A DNA stretch of 64,000 bases from G963556115 sp963666605 (GCA_965140405.1 OZ223208.1:248001-312000); one strand, 5' to 3'; positions 44,441 through 54,127 are shown, counted from the stretch's first letter. A program made the numbers and translations. The notes: generated from the letters alone by a model not told the origin.

Positions 44441-44924
44441 AGTCGTTTCTCCATATTAAAAAAAATCTCCTTATTAACTCTAACCTTAATTCCTAAATAT
44501 TTCAATATAAAAAACCGTCAAACAAGAATAATACTTGACTAAGGAAATCGATTAAAGTTGAGTATAAATTTATTCTTATACTAACGTTTATTCAAAGCCG
44601 ACTTTTATCTTTAGATTTCAACTTCTCAATATAACAATATGCTTAAACTTAGCTTATAATTTATACTTCTCTGATTCATATTTTTCTTATTATCCATGCC
44701 AAAAATCCTCAGCATATCGCTCATACATTACTATAACAACATAATTAACCTAACTCCTTCACAGTATCTCCAGACTATGCATTATTTGATTAAGCTTTAC
44801 AAGTAAAAGTAACACTCACAACCAATCATCTCACTCGACACCTAAAATATTTTTTTACAATAGACCGTAATCTAAAATAATCATATAATATTTCTGTATA
44901 TCACATATAAATATCGGAGATAAT
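44441..44924. other. 484-base divergent intergenic region, AT-rich
   Basis: It must contain promoters for DUF342 copy 2 and for the orphan ATPase gene. I see no strong promoter boxes, repeats or hairpins. Confidence 0.4.
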
Positions 44925-45830
44925 ATGAAAGTTGAAATACAAACTACACTCAATCTCAAAGATGATCAAAACTGGAAGGTCAAACTACATAGTTTTTATA
45001 ATCTAATACAAGCACTTTATACTGAAACTTACTCTCTTAAAGACTTGCTAGGCAACAACAAACATATTGAAAATATCATTGCAGTACTTGATAAAATACA
45101 AGCCGCCTTTTCCGACCCACAACAAACCAAGGACACACTTGAAGAACTCAGTATGTTCAGGCTGTACATTACTGATGAAATTGATATGATTATAAGTGAA
45201 GGCAGCGGTCTTGGATTAAGCAAGCTATCAGAAATAGAAAAATCACTTTTACATTTCGAAAAAATGCTAGCTGTTGCTCAAGATAGAACAAGTGAATTTT
45301 TAACCTTTATAGACTATAAAGACAAGCGCTTTTCTTTCAGCATAGAGTCCCTTAGATTCAAAATGAAAGAGGTCTTTGCAACTATGGCCGCACGATCAGG
45401 TGGTCGATATGGTGTTGCGTTTAATGCTAAATCAAAGGGAAAGAAAGACTACTTTTTTGATCTACAATTCCCCTCTACGACAGAGATCATGCTACCTGTA
45501 CTCTTTCCCGATGTCATCAGAGATTTACTTGCAAATTCAAAAAAATACAGCCCAATAGGGAGCACTATAACTTGCAAATTAACTACAGATCCTGAAGTAA
45601 CAACTCTTACTATACATGATGAGGGTAGAGGCATCCCTCAAAGCAATATCGATCAAGTTGTTAATTTTGGCTACCGAGGCGAAAATGTAACTGAGGACGA
45701 GACCTTTGGAGATGGGTTTGGACTTACCAAAGCATACATAATCACCAAGGAGCATGGTGGTAGAATGTTTATTGATTCAGTTGAAGGTGAGTACACTACT
45801 ATTACTATAGAGCTTCCAACAAATATATAG
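44925..45830 (+). CDS. Orphan HATPase (histidine-kinase-type ATPase) protein without a recognisable H-box
   Basis: This 301-residue soluble protein has a helical N-terminal half (~1-130) and a GHKL ATPase C-terminal half. The N box is VIRDLLANSKKYSPIGS, the G1 box IHDEGRGIPQSN, and the G2 box GDGFGLTKAYII, ending in a normal kinase-like strand (TTITIELP). The usual HisKA phosphoacceptor motif is not seen. It may be a divergent kinase with an unusual dimerisation domain or an ATPase regulator. Neighbours are the DUF342 paralogues and a ROK repressor. No membrane segment. Confidence 0.78.
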   Translation: MKVEIQTTLNLKDDQNWKVKLHSFYNLIQALYTETYSLKDLLGNNKHIENIIAVLDKIQAAFSDPQQTKDTLEELSMFRLYITDEIDMIISEGSGLGLSKLSEIEKSLLHFEKMLAVAQDRTSEFLTFIDYKDKRFSFSIESLRFKMKEVFATMAARSGGRYGVAFNAKSKGKKDYFFDLQFPSTTEIMLPVLFPDVIRDLLANSKKYSPIGSTITCKLTTDPEVTTLTIHDEGRGIPQSNIDQVVNFGYRGENVTEDETFGDGFGLTKAYIITKEHGGRMFIDSVEGEYTTITIELPTNI

Positions 45831-45870
45831 ATAAAGCCCTATCCAAAGGATATATCGCTGAAATATCAGT

Positions 45871-47094
45871 TTATTGATACTCATCAAAGAAATGATCTGC
45901 AAGGAAGATTGCTGCACCTGTTATACAGCACTTATTCCCAAGTACCGAATATGTTATCTTTGGTGTAATAGACAAGCTTGATAGCAATCTTGTATTCAGG
46001 TATTTTTTTAGGGACTCATCGAAGAAGCCCGACGCATTAGCATACGATCCTTGAAAGACAATTGTTTCAGGATTGACAGTCAATATAAGATTTGAAATAC
46101 CAAATGCAAACCATTTTGCTAATTCATCAACAACCTCGATCGCCAGTTTATCTCCATTATCAGCAGCAGCAAATAGCTCATTAAAAATAACCTTTCCTGA
46201 TTCTTCAGAGATAGTAATATTTGCTTCATTTTTTATATTTTGCTCATACTTCTTCAATATCCTCGCGACCCCACTACCAGATACTTTATTCTCTAAGCAC
46301 CCATACCCGCCACAAAAACATTTCACATCATCAGCTGGGTCAATCATCATATGTCCGATCTCACCAGCTATGCACTCACTACCATACCCAATCTTTTTAT
46401 CAATGACAATTCCAGCGACAAGACCATCTTCTGCTTCAAGAAGAATAAAGTTATCATGCTGCCTACCAAATCCAAATTTTTGCTCAGCATAGCATTGAAA
46501 GCGTATCTGATTATCTATATAACAAGGTATTTCAACTCCAAGTTCGTCAAGTAACAACTTCTTTAAATTGATATTCCTCCCTATCTGCTCACAATGTGGT
46601 GCTTGAAGGAACTCACCTGTCCTTATATTTGCAATCCCCGGTACCCCTACAGCCATAGCATGTACTCTATCTATACCTATATTATTCTTCACGAGGAGTG
46701 TTTTAATATCAGTAATGATACCATTTACTATATTTTGCGAAGACAAATCATGTGTAATTTTTGTTGCAACCTCAGCCACCACATTACCACAAAGGTCAGA
46801 TATTACCGTATAAAAAATATCCGGCAAAGTGTTGCATATTGCAAAGACCTTAAACTTCTTATCCATTGAATAGAGAACTGGCCTCTTACCACCTTCCAAA
46901 GTAGATTCCCCCTTGCCCCTCTCATTTACCAGACCCTGCTTTATAAATTTTTGTATAGATCTCGCCACACTCGTCCTGCTGATACCTGTAATGGCAGTAA
47001 TCTCCTTTACAGAGATCTCTTCATTCTTTCTCAATACGTTCAGAACTTGCTTCCTATTGTATCTCTTAATATTCTTTGAATTCAATTCAGACAT
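45871..47094 (-). CDS. ROK-family transcriptional repressor
   Basis: This 407-residue protein has an N-terminal winged helix-turn-helix (~12-70: VKEITAITGISRTSVARSIQ) and a C-terminal ROK sugar-kinase-like domain. The ROK zinc site is CFCGGYGCLE, preceded by IAGEIGHMMI, and the sugar-binding Glu/His region is present. Such proteins repress sugar-use genes and are released by a sugar ligand, as with NagC/XylR/Mlc. The ATP-binding motif (DxGxT type) near residue 90 is weak, as in other non-catalytic ROK regulators. The regulated genes are not obvious here. The 297-base gap to recG has no notable structure. Confidence 0.9.
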   Translation of the reverse strand: MSELNSKNIKRYNRKQVLNVLRKNEEISVKEITAITGISRTSVARSIQKFIKQGLVNERGKGESTLEGGKRPVLYSMDKKFKVFAICNTLPDIFYTVISDLCGNVVAEVATKITHDLSSQNIVNGIITDIKTLLVKNNIGIDRVHAMAVGVPGIANIRTGEFLQAPHCEQIGRNINLKKLLLDELGVEIPCYIDNQIRFQCYAEQKFGFGRQHDNFILLEAEDGLVAGIVIDKKIGYGSECIAGEIGHMMIDPADDVKCFCGGYGCLENKVSGSGVARILKKYEQNIKNEANITISEESGKVIFNELFAAADNGDKLAIEVVDELAKWFAFGISNLILTVNPETIVFQGSYANASGFFDESLKKYLNTRLLSSLSITPKITYSVLGNKCCITGAAIFLADHFFDEYQ

Positions 47095-47391
47095 TGCTTT
47101 ACACCCAACTTACCCAGAGACAAGAAATACTCCAAGAATTTATTCTAGTCAAGTACCGAGGTTAAATCAACAAATTAATGCTTTTCATCTACCGGTTACA
47201 ATACCAAAATACCAAACTAGATAGATTCAAGAACTATCTCAAATTGAAGTAGTCTAGTACTCCAAATCTAACAATAATAAATTCATCCATCTAAATACCC
47301 TCATACCTTGATATTGTTAGCTTATTTTATATCATATAATTATTATAAACATCCTTCTTCTAATGTTTTAGTAACGGGGTATAAATTACAT

Positions 47392-49470
47392 ATGCCGATC
47401 ACTCTAGAGAGTAGCATTCAGTTTTTAAAAGGTGTTGGCCCTGCTCGTGCCGAAGACTTTGAGCGTCTTGGTGTCATAACACTCAAGGATCTCCTTTACA
47501 CCTTCCCTAGGGATATTTCAGATAGATCAAACATTACCCCAATATCAGATATTACAGAGAGCGGTGAAGGGGTAATACTCGGTATAGTAGAGAAAATAAG
47601 TGAACATCGCCCTCGAGGAAAGCTCAAACATATCCTTAACGCTAGAATATACGATGGTAGTGGCTATGCTGATGCTGCATGGTTCAATACACCATGGATA
47701 AAGGACCAGATAAAGGGCAAGACACTTATAGTCTACGGTAAGTTCCAGAGAGAAGGACGAGCTTTAAAGATCAGCCACCCACAATTTGAAATTGTCCCAG
47801 AAGATGGTATCTTTACCAAAGAACTGCTCAGCGTGGGTAGAATGGTTCCCCTATATCCATGTAAGGGCAAGCTAAGCCAGACAATTTGGCGCAAAGTAAT
47901 GGATATAGCCCTCAAAGAAGGTATAAAACTACTCCCAGAGATATATCCAGAAGAATTCCTAAGAGATCACGACCTTATAAATCGTGGTGAAGCTGTACGA
48001 AACATGCACTTTCCAGATTCAGATACAATAAGGTTACAAGCTGTAAGGCGACTAGCATACGATGAATCATTGTTGATGCAGCTTGCAATACTTATTAGAC
48101 GCAAAGGCTTCGAATCAGCTTACCCCGGTAGAAGCTTCAATTTCTCACGAGTACTCGATATCCGCATACGCAAACTCTTCCCATTCAGACTTACCCCATC
48201 TCAGGAGAAGGTTATAGATGAGGTTGTGGAAGACATGCAGAGTACTAGACCTATGCACAGGCTTGTGCAAGGTGATGTGGGTAGTGGCAAGACCGCTGTA
48301 GCCACCTATGCGATGCTTGTTGCAGTCGCTGGCAAGACACAGGTCTGTATGATGGCACCAACCGGACTCCTAGCCAGACAACACTTTGAGACTATTACCA
48401 CCTTTCTTGAGAGTAGTGAGCGCTCAAGCGTCCGCACAAAGCTACTTTCAAGCGGTATTACCAAGAGAGAACGCGAACTAATCAAAGCAGAGCTCTCTTC
48501 AGGTGGCATAGATATCCTTATCGCAACGCATGCAGTAATTCAAGATGATATAGAATTCAAAAACCTTGGATTGGTAGTAATCGACGAACAACACAAATTC
48601 GGAGTAGAGCAGAGAGAACGCCTAGTCAGCAAAGGTATTCGCCCAGATATTATTGTAATGACAGCAACCCCAATACCAAGGAGTCTAGCACTTACCGTAT
48701 ACGGAGACCTCGACGTCAGCGTAATAGAAGGTCTACCACCAGGAAGAAAACCCATAAAAACCTCTCTACACCCGAGTAGCAGTGAAAACAAGGTATGGGA
48801 TTTTGTACGTAAAGAGCTCGCAATGGGTCGCCAAGCCTACGTCGTCAGCCCACTCCTTGAAGAGAATGACGAGAGCGATATGACTTCAGCCAAAGAAGCC
48901 TACGAAGACCTTACAGGCGGTCACTTTGCAGACTACAAAGTTGGACTGATGCACGGCAAAATGAAGCGCGAAGAACAGCTAGAACTTATGACAAAGTTCA
49001 GAGCTAATGAGATTCATATACTTATCAGTACAGTAGTTATAGAGGTAGGTGTAGATGTAAAGAACGCCAACACCATGGTAGTGCTACACGCCAACCGCTT
49101 CGGACTTGCCCAACTACACCAGCTCAGAGGAAGAGTAGGTAGAGGTAGCGAACAAGGCCACTTCATCATGCTTTCAGATGCCAAGAACCAGACAGCAATA
49201 GAGAGACTATCCGTACTTGTAAACACCTCTGATGGTTTTGTTATCGCACAGGAAGATCTACGAATGCGTGGACCTGGTGAGTTCTTAGGTGTAAGACAGC
49301 ACGGCTTACCAGAGTTAAAGGTTCTCGATATATCCAAGGACTTCGAGATGATCAAAGAGACCAGAGACGAAGCAGGCAAACTTCACGAAGAAATCCTTTT
49401 GGGTAGAGTCCCTGAACTGGCAAAAGAACTAGAAGATACCTTATTAAAATATAATGGAGGGGTAGGATAA
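47392..49470 (+). CDS. recG: ATP-dependent DNA helicase RecG
   Basis: RecG remodels stalled replication forks and Holliday junctions. The 692-residue protein has an N-terminal wedge/OB domain (IQFLKGVGPARAEDFERLG, then FPRDISDRS), Walker A with K300 in VQGDVGSGKTAVATYAM, DEQH in VIDEQHKFGVEQRE, MTATPIPRSLALTVYGDLD, and the C-terminal LRGRVGRGSEQGHF. The frame is open from 47308, but the family start fits ATG 47392 (MPITLESSIQF). It is followed after 2 bases by a lipoprotein gene. Confidence 0.96.
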   Translation: MPITLESSIQFLKGVGPARAEDFERLGVITLKDLLYTFPRDISDRSNITPISDITESGEGVILGIVEKISEHRPRGKLKHILNARIYDGSGYADAAWFNTPWIKDQIKGKTLIVYGKFQREGRALKISHPQFEIVPEDGIFTKELLSVGRMVPLYPCKGKLSQTIWRKVMDIALKEGIKLLPEIYPEEFLRDHDLINRGEAVRNMHFPDSDTIRLQAVRRLAYDESLLMQLAILIRRKGFESAYPGRSFNFSRVLDIRIRKLFPFRLTPSQEKVIDEVVEDMQSTRPMHRLVQGDVGSGKTAVATYAMLVAVAGKTQVCMMAPTGLLARQHFETITTFLESSERSSVRTKLLSSGITKRERELIKAELSSGGIDILIATHAVIQDDIEFKNLGLVVIDEQHKFGVEQRERLVSKGIRPDIIVMTATPIPRSLALTVYGDLDVSVIEGLPPGRKPIKTSLHPSSSENKVWDFVRKELAMGRQAYVVSPLLEENDESDMTSAKEAYEDLTGGHFADYKVGLMHGKMKREEQLELMTKFRANEIHILISTVVIEVGVDVKNANTMVVLHANRFGLAQLHQLRGRVGRGSEQGHFIMLSDAKNQTAIERLSVLVNTSDGFVIAQEDLRMRGPGEFLGVRQHGLPELKVLDISKDFEMIKETRDEAGKLHEEILLGRVPELAKELEDTLLKYNGGVG

Positions 49471-49472
49471 TC

Positions 49473-50189
49473 ATGATTTTACAGTTACTTTTTCGCAGAA
49501 AAATTATTATTTCACTTCTTATAGTCCTTACAATAACCATTGCAGGTTGCGGAGGAGATACCGTTATCGACAATAGTAAAAACGCCCAACCAGAGCAAAA
49601 AAGTGTGGATGGTTACACATGGATGACCATACGCCTACCTTGGGAAGGCTCATTCAACCTACCTTTCATTGGTAGCGATACTTATAAGAAGGATTCAGAA
49701 GAACCAGAGATCAATCTCGACCCAAGTAGCCCATATACAATCTATGTGACACTCGGCTCAACCGACCGACGAATATATAATGTTGTGGCAATTAGAAGTG
49801 ATGGGAAAGCAATCGCTGCATACAAAGACCCAAGCTCATACAGGGTATACCAGAAGAAGTTCGAACTTACCAAAGATGAACTTTCAAGCTTGACGAGTAT
49901 TCTTATAAAGAATAAAGCAGGGAAGCTCCCAGCCAGCGTTGTTGACCCAGAAGAAAAAGGCGGAGTTCAAGGAGGCTTTACCATTATTTCTCATAAGGCA
50001 GTCAGGAGAAGCTACTTCAGCAACTCATGGCCAAGCTCATTCAAAAATATTACAGAGTTTATAAATGATAAAATCCTCCGTTACTCACCAAGCCATAAAG
50101 ACAACGGATTTTTTGAAGTTAAAACGAGCATCTTGACAGCAGATCCAGAAGCGACTTACGCCATCAGAGGACTTCTTAAAGGCAAATAA
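49473..50189 (+). CDS. Putative lipoprotein, unrecognised
   Basis: This 238-residue protein has a lipoprotein signal peptide: positively charged start (FRRK), hydrophobic core IIISLLIVLTITI and lipobox IAGC near residue 27. The mature part is beta-rich with charged loops and matches no family I know. It begins 2 bases after recG and ends 22 bases before tex, so it is cotranscribed with both, though a functional link is not evident. Confidence 0.8.
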   Translation: MILQLLFRRKIIISLLIVLTITIAGCGGDTVIDNSKNAQPEQKSVDGYTWMTIRLPWEGSFNLPFIGSDTYKKDSEEPEINLDPSSPYTIYVTLGSTDRRIYNVVAIRSDGKAIAAYKDPSSYRVYQKKFELTKDELSSLTSILIKNKAGKLPASVVDPEEKGGVQGGFTIISHKAVRRSYFSNSWPSSFKNITEFINDKILRYSPSHKDNGFFEVKTSILTADPEATYAIRGLLKGK

Positions 50190-50211
50190 AACACTATACT
50201 AGGAGTATAAC

Positions 50212-52350
50212 TTGAGCACCAATACAATATCAACAAATAATCCCATAACAATAATCGCTAACGAACTAGGCGTAAAGTCATGGCAGATTGAAGCACTAGA
50301 CAAACTTTTTAAAGACGACGCAACTGTCCCATTTATCGCTCGTTACCGCAAGGAAGCTACTGGCGGACTCGACGAAGTAGAAGTTCTAAAAGCCAAAGAA
50401 CGCTTTACCGCCTTGGCTGAGCTGGAAAAGCGCCGTACAGCCATTATCAAATCACTAGATGAACGCGAAATACTCACAGACGAGCTTAAAACTTTAGTAA
50501 CTAATGCTCAAACCATGAGCGAATTAGAAGATATATATCTACCATACAAACAAAAACGCCGCACCAGAGCTACTATAGCCAAAGAGAAAGGACTAGAACC
50601 TCTCGCAAACATGCTGCTTCAACAGAGTTCTAACACAAAGCTGCATGAAGCAGCCTCTTCTTATATCAATACAGAAAAAGGTGTCAAAGATATTGAGGAA
50701 GCACTCGCTGGTGCTTCAGATATTATTGCTGAAATCATAAGCGAAGATATCACAACTCGAGGCAGACTCAGAGACCTCTTCAATACTGAAGCCGTACTCT
50801 CCTCAACTCTCGTCAAGAAGAATGCAGAGAAAGGCGCAAAGTTCAAGGACTACTTCGACTGGTCAGAGAAAGCCCAGAAAACCCCGTCGCACAGAATGTT
50901 AGCAATCTTCCGAGGTGAGAACGAAGAGATACTCAGAATTAAAATCCGCCCAGAACAAGAGAGAGCAGAAGCAATTCTAAGCAGACTGTTTATCAAGAAT
51001 AGCTGTACCTACTCAGATTTTATGTATTCAACACTCTCTGACTCATATGCCAGACTCCTTGCGCCCTCTCTAGAAAACGAACTCAGAGCAGAGCTAAAAG
51101 AGAAAGCAGATAGAGAAGCAGTAAACGTCTTTGCACAAAACCTCAGAGAACTTCTGATGTCTGCACCACTAGGTAGCAAACGAGTCCTCGCCATCGATCC
51201 AGGAGTACGCACAGGCTGCAAGACCGTATATATCAATGAACGTGGCGATCTGATAGACAATACAGTTATCTACCCAGACAGAAAACCAGACCAAGCAGAA
51301 GAGATCATCAGAAATCTTATAAAAAAACACTCTCCCGAAGCTATCGCCATCGGAAACGGCACATACGGCAGAGAGACCGAAGCATTTATACGAAGCCTCA
51401 AACTTGAAGGCATCCAGACAGTCCTAGTCAGCGAGAGCGGCGCATCTATCTACTCAGCCTCAGAGACAGCCAGAGAAGAGTTCCCCGACTATGACCTCAC
51501 AGTACGTGGTGCAGTATCAATCGGCCGTCGACTCATGGATCCACTCTCAGAACTAGTAAAGATCGATCCAAAATCAATTGGCGTAGGCCAATACCAACAC
51601 GACGTAGACCAGACAATGCTCAAAGAGAGCCTAGACTCAGTAGTAATAAGCTGTGTGAACGGTGTAGGCGTAGAGCTCAATACAGCCAGTAAAGAACTAC
51701 TCACCTACGTCTCAGGACTGGGTAAAAAGCTCGCAGAGAACATTATCGAGTACAGGAAGGCAAACGGCAAGCTAACCTCAAGAAAAGAGCTCCTCAAAGT
51801 CCCACGACTCGGCGCCAAGGCTTACGAACAGGCTGCCGGATTCATCAGAGTCTCAGAGAGCAAGAACCCACTCGACAAGAGCGCAGTCCACCCAGAGTCG
51901 TACAAAGTAGTCGAACAAATGGCAAAGGATCAAGGCTGCAAGGTAGAAGATCTCTTACTAAGTAGTGAAATACGCTCCAAGATAGATCTCAAAAAGTATG
52001 TAACAGAAAAAACCGGTCTACCTACACTTCAAGACATCATTGCCGAATTAGCCAAACCTGGCAGAGACCCAAGGGAACAATTCGTTGCCTTCTCATTCAG
52101 CAAGGGAGTAAACAAGGTAAGCGACCTAAAGGAAGGCATGGAACTCCCAGGCATAGTGACCAACGTCACCAACTTCGGCGCCTTCGTAGACATCGGAGTC
52201 CACCAAGACGGCCTAGTTCACATCAGCCAACTAGCCAACAAATACGTCAGCGACCCAAACGAAATAGTCAAAGTCCAACAACAAGTAAAGGTCAAAGTCC
52301 TAGAAATCGACCTCCCAAGAAATCGCATCTCTTTAACCATGAAATCCTAA
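50212..52350 (+). CDS. tex: RNA-binding transcription accessory protein Tex
   Basis: The 712-residue protein has all Tex parts: an N-terminal helical region (PFIARYRKEATGGLDEVEV), a YqgF/RNase H-like domain (VLAIDPGVRTGCKTV, IAIGNGTYGRETEAFI), helix-hairpin-helix segments (GLGKKLAENIIEYRK, VPRLGAKAYEQAAGF), and a C-terminal S1 domain (GIVTNVTNFGAFVDIGVHQD). It binds nucleic acids and aids transcription. The start codon is TTG at 50212, six bases after AGGAG. Confidence 0.96.
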   Translation: MSTNTISTNNPITIIANELGVKSWQIEALDKLFKDDATVPFIARYRKEATGGLDEVEVLKAKERFTALAELEKRRTAIIKSLDEREILTDELKTLVTNAQTMSELEDIYLPYKQKRRTRATIAKEKGLEPLANMLLQQSSNTKLHEAASSYINTEKGVKDIEEALAGASDIIAEIISEDITTRGRLRDLFNTEAVLSSTLVKKNAEKGAKFKDYFDWSEKAQKTPSHRMLAIFRGENEEILRIKIRPEQERAEAILSRLFIKNSCTYSDFMYSTLSDSYARLLAPSLENELRAELKEKADREAVNVFAQNLRELLMSAPLGSKRVLAIDPGVRTGCKTVYINERGDLIDNTVIYPDRKPDQAEEIIRNLIKKHSPEAIAIGNGTYGRETEAFIRSLKLEGIQTVLVSESGASIYSASETAREEFPDYDLTVRGAVSIGRRLMDPLSELVKIDPKSIGVGQYQHDVDQTMLKESLDSVVISCVNGVGVELNTASKELLTYVSGLGKKLAENIIEYRKANGKLTSRKELLKVPRLGAKAYEQAAGFIRVSESKNPLDKSAVHPESYKVVEQMAKDQGCKVEDLLLSSEIRSKIDLKKYVTEKTGLPTLQDIIAELAKPGRDPREQFVAFSFSKGVNKVSDLKEGMELPGIVTNVTNFGAFVDIGVHQDGLVHISQLANKYVSDPNEIVKVQQQVKVKVLEIDLPRNRISLTMKS

Positions 52351-52404
52351 CACCCACGACATCACACTAACGTTTGTCTTTCTACTCACCAAACGCTTTA
52401 ACTG

Positions 52405-52492
52405 CCAACCACGCAGGGGCTACTCGCCCCTTGCATTCCCCGCCAATATCCAGAGTCTGTGTTGACGACTGTGCGTTGGAGTACATTAGCGC
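52405..52492 (+). repeat. Structured 88-nt element, copy A
   Basis: This GC-rich element lies 55 bases after the tex stop. It matches copy B (53352-53439, opposite strand) without gaps at 62 of 88 positions by hand count. A 15-base identical block, CGACTGTGCGTTGGA, sits near its end. The ends pair (CCAAC with GTTGG), then CGCAG with CTGTG, then an inner CGCCAA/TTGACG helix, so it folds into a long imperfect hairpin. See findings. Confidence 0.75.
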
Positions 52493-52546
52493 AAAGCTAA
52501 CTCTTGATTATTTTTCCTTCAAAAACACATATACCCTTTTACAAGA

Positions 52547-52574
52547 TTGACATTCTATAAAGCTAGAATATACT
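52547..52574 (+). promoter_or_regulatory. Sigma70-type promoter of the flavin reductase gene
   Basis: A perfect TTGACA (52547-52552) and TATACT (52569-52574) are separated by 16 bases. The leader to the ATG at 52628 would be about 47 bases. Confidence 0.7.
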
Positions 52575-52627
52575 ATACATTAAGGGTAAATATGTAATAT
52601 CTATATTAATTTTAAATGGAGCCTGAC

Positions 52628-53272
52628 ATGAATAAAAAAATACTCGGAATATCTGGAAGTCCTATTAATGATAGTAATACTGATAGAGTTATAAAGGATA
52701 TGATGGCTATGAGTGATATGGAATTTGAGTTTATCAAACTAAGTAATATGAATATTAAACCATGTCTTGCTTGTAAGAGATGTGTCTATGATAATATTTG
52801 CAAAGTAGATGATGATTTTTCAAAACTTGTAGAAAAAATTCATGCTTCAGATGCGATAATTATTGGTGGGTACACACCATATGGACAAATTGATGGATTT
52901 ACAAAATCTTTCATAGAGCGCTTAGGTTCGCTAAGGCATATCACAAATCTTTTAGCCGATAAAGTTTGCGCGACTGTATTAACAGGGCTTAATCCTAAGC
53001 AAATAGATGAGATTAATATAGCCCTCGCAAATACTCTAGGGGTACTCCAAAATATGAATCTAGTTGGGCAGATAGCAATAATGGGCAATTTTGTTTGTGC
53101 CTCATGTGGTGCAGGAGATTATTGTGCAATGAGTGGGATAAAAATGCTTCAAACAGCCCTAAATAATCCACATTTAAAAGCTTCTGACCTTCCATATAAA
53201 CAATATGAAGATCAAATTGAGGTTTGCCGGAAAGTTAAAGAAATATCCCTAAAACTTAAAACTGCGATTTAG
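52628..53272 (+). CDS. NAD(P)H-dependent flavin (FMN) reductase / flavodoxin-fold protein with Cys cluster
   Basis: This 214-residue protein starts ILGISGSPINDSNTD, the FMN phosphate-binding loop of the NADPH-dependent FMN reductase family. It then has a Cys cluster (CLACKRCVYDNIC, ~residues 46-58) and IIIGGYTPYGQIDGFTKSFIERL for the flavin ring contacts. A second Cys group, CASCGAGDYC, sits near residue 155. The cysteines could bind an Fe-S cluster, as in related iron-sulfur flavoproteins, but this is inferred. ATG 52628 (GGAG upstream) is preferred to ATG 52616. The gene looks more AT-rich than tex or recG and is flanked by inverted structured elements, so it may have been acquired. Confidence 0.85.
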   Translation: MNKKILGISGSPINDSNTDRVIKDMMAMSDMEFEFIKLSNMNIKPCLACKRCVYDNICKVDDDFSKLVEKIHASDAIIIGGYTPYGQIDGFTKSFIERLGSLRHITNLLADKVCATVLTGLNPKQIDEINIALANTLGVLQNMNLVGQIAIMGNFVCASCGAGDYCAMSGIKMLQTALNNPHLKASDLPYKQYEDQIEVCRKVKEISLKLKTAI

Positions 53273-53351
53273 TGCCTATTAAATAAGCTTTGTATACAAG
53301 TATTGACAAAAATACTGTAGATATTTATACATACCGCTACATACCGCCATA

Positions 53352-53439
53352 GCGCAGGAGTGATCCAACGCACAGTCGCCAGCCCAAGCTCTGAGCGTTG
53401 GCTGGGGATACAAGGCGCGAGTAACTCCTATGATGTTGA
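53352..53439 (-). repeat. Structured 88-nt element, copy B (inverted relative to A)
   Basis: This is the minus-strand counterpart of copy A. The end helix is TCAAC/GTTGG and the next is CATAG/CTGTG. Relative to A, two positions of the second helix change with pairing kept (G-U to A-U, C-G to U-G). It follows the rpsD terminator on the minus strand. Confidence 0.75.
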
Positions 53440-53467
53440 CAATAAAAAGAGAAATACCCGCAACAAA

Positions 53468-53505
53468 AAAAAGCGTAAGAACCAAGATAGGTTCTTACGC
53501 TTTTT
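53468..53505 (-). terminator. Intrinsic terminator of rpsD (bidirectional)
   Basis: A 16-bp perfect stem (AAAAAGCGTAAGAACC and its complement) with a six-base loop is followed by T8 on the minus strand, 20 bases after the rpsD stop. Confidence 0.92.
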
Positions 53506-53524
53506 AATATCTACTGAATTCTTA

Positions 53525-54127
53525 TTAACGGCTATAGAATTCTACGACAAGCTGCTCGTTAACTGGTAGCATTACGTCTTCGCGAATTGGAAGGCGTAGA
53601 ATACGAATTTCACGACCCTTGTTATCAGCTGCAAGCCATTCAGGTAGGTTGTAACCTGAGCGAACTTCAACAGCAGAATCAACTAGCTTTTGAATTCCTG
53701 GCTTATCTTTGATACCGATAGTATCACCGACGTTAACGAATGCAGAAGGAATATCCATCTTCTTACCGTTGAGAGTCACATTACCGTGAGTTATAAGCTG
53801 TCTTGCTGCAGCACGACTAGTAGCAAAGCCACCAGAGAATAGTGCATTATCAAGTCTTCTTTCAATAAGCATAAGGAAGTTACGACCAGTATCGCCCTTG
53901 ATACGACGAGCTTTATCGTATACTTTACGCATCTGTTTTTCACGCATACCATAGTAGTGCATGATTTTCTGTTTTTCAGTCAAGCGAATGCTATATTCAG
54001 ACTGTTTTCTGCGGCCAAATCCGATAGTTTCGCGCTTGAGGTAAGCTTTTTCAACGTTACCGTTGTTGAATACTACAAGTCCAAGTCTACGGCAGACTTT
54101 TGCTCTTGGTTTAGTAAAACGACCCAT
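53525..54127 (-). CDS. rpsD: 30S ribosomal protein S4
   Basis: S4 binds 16S rRNA early in 30S assembly. The protein begins MGRFTKPRAKVCRRLGLVVF and has the S4 core GRNFLMLIERRLDNALFSGGFATSR and ITHGNVTLNGKKMDIPS. The 200-residue length is normal. The frame stays open to 54217, but S4 proteins start at this Met (54127), with AGGAG upstream. Here rpsD stands alone, not in the alpha operon. Its long leader (54128-54364) holds a GC-rich stretch that could be an S4-binding leader, though I cannot fold it convincingly. Confidence 0.97.
   Translation of the reverse strand: MGRFTKPRAKVCRRLGLVVFNNGNVEKAYLKRETIGFGRRKQSEYSIRLTEKQKIMHYYGMREKQMRKVYDKARRIKGDTGRNFLMLIERRLDNALFSGGFATSRAAARQLITHGNVTLNGKKMDIPSAFVNVGDTIGIKDKPGIQKLVDSAVEVRSGYNLPEWLAADNKGREIRILRLPIREDVMLPVNEQLVVEFYSR

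Noticed and set aside
52405..53439. Integron gene cassette bounded by attC sites
   Set aside because: The two elements are inverted relative to each other, the inverse core (RYYYAAC) is imperfect in both, and no integrase gene is present. I report them only as attC-like structured elements.
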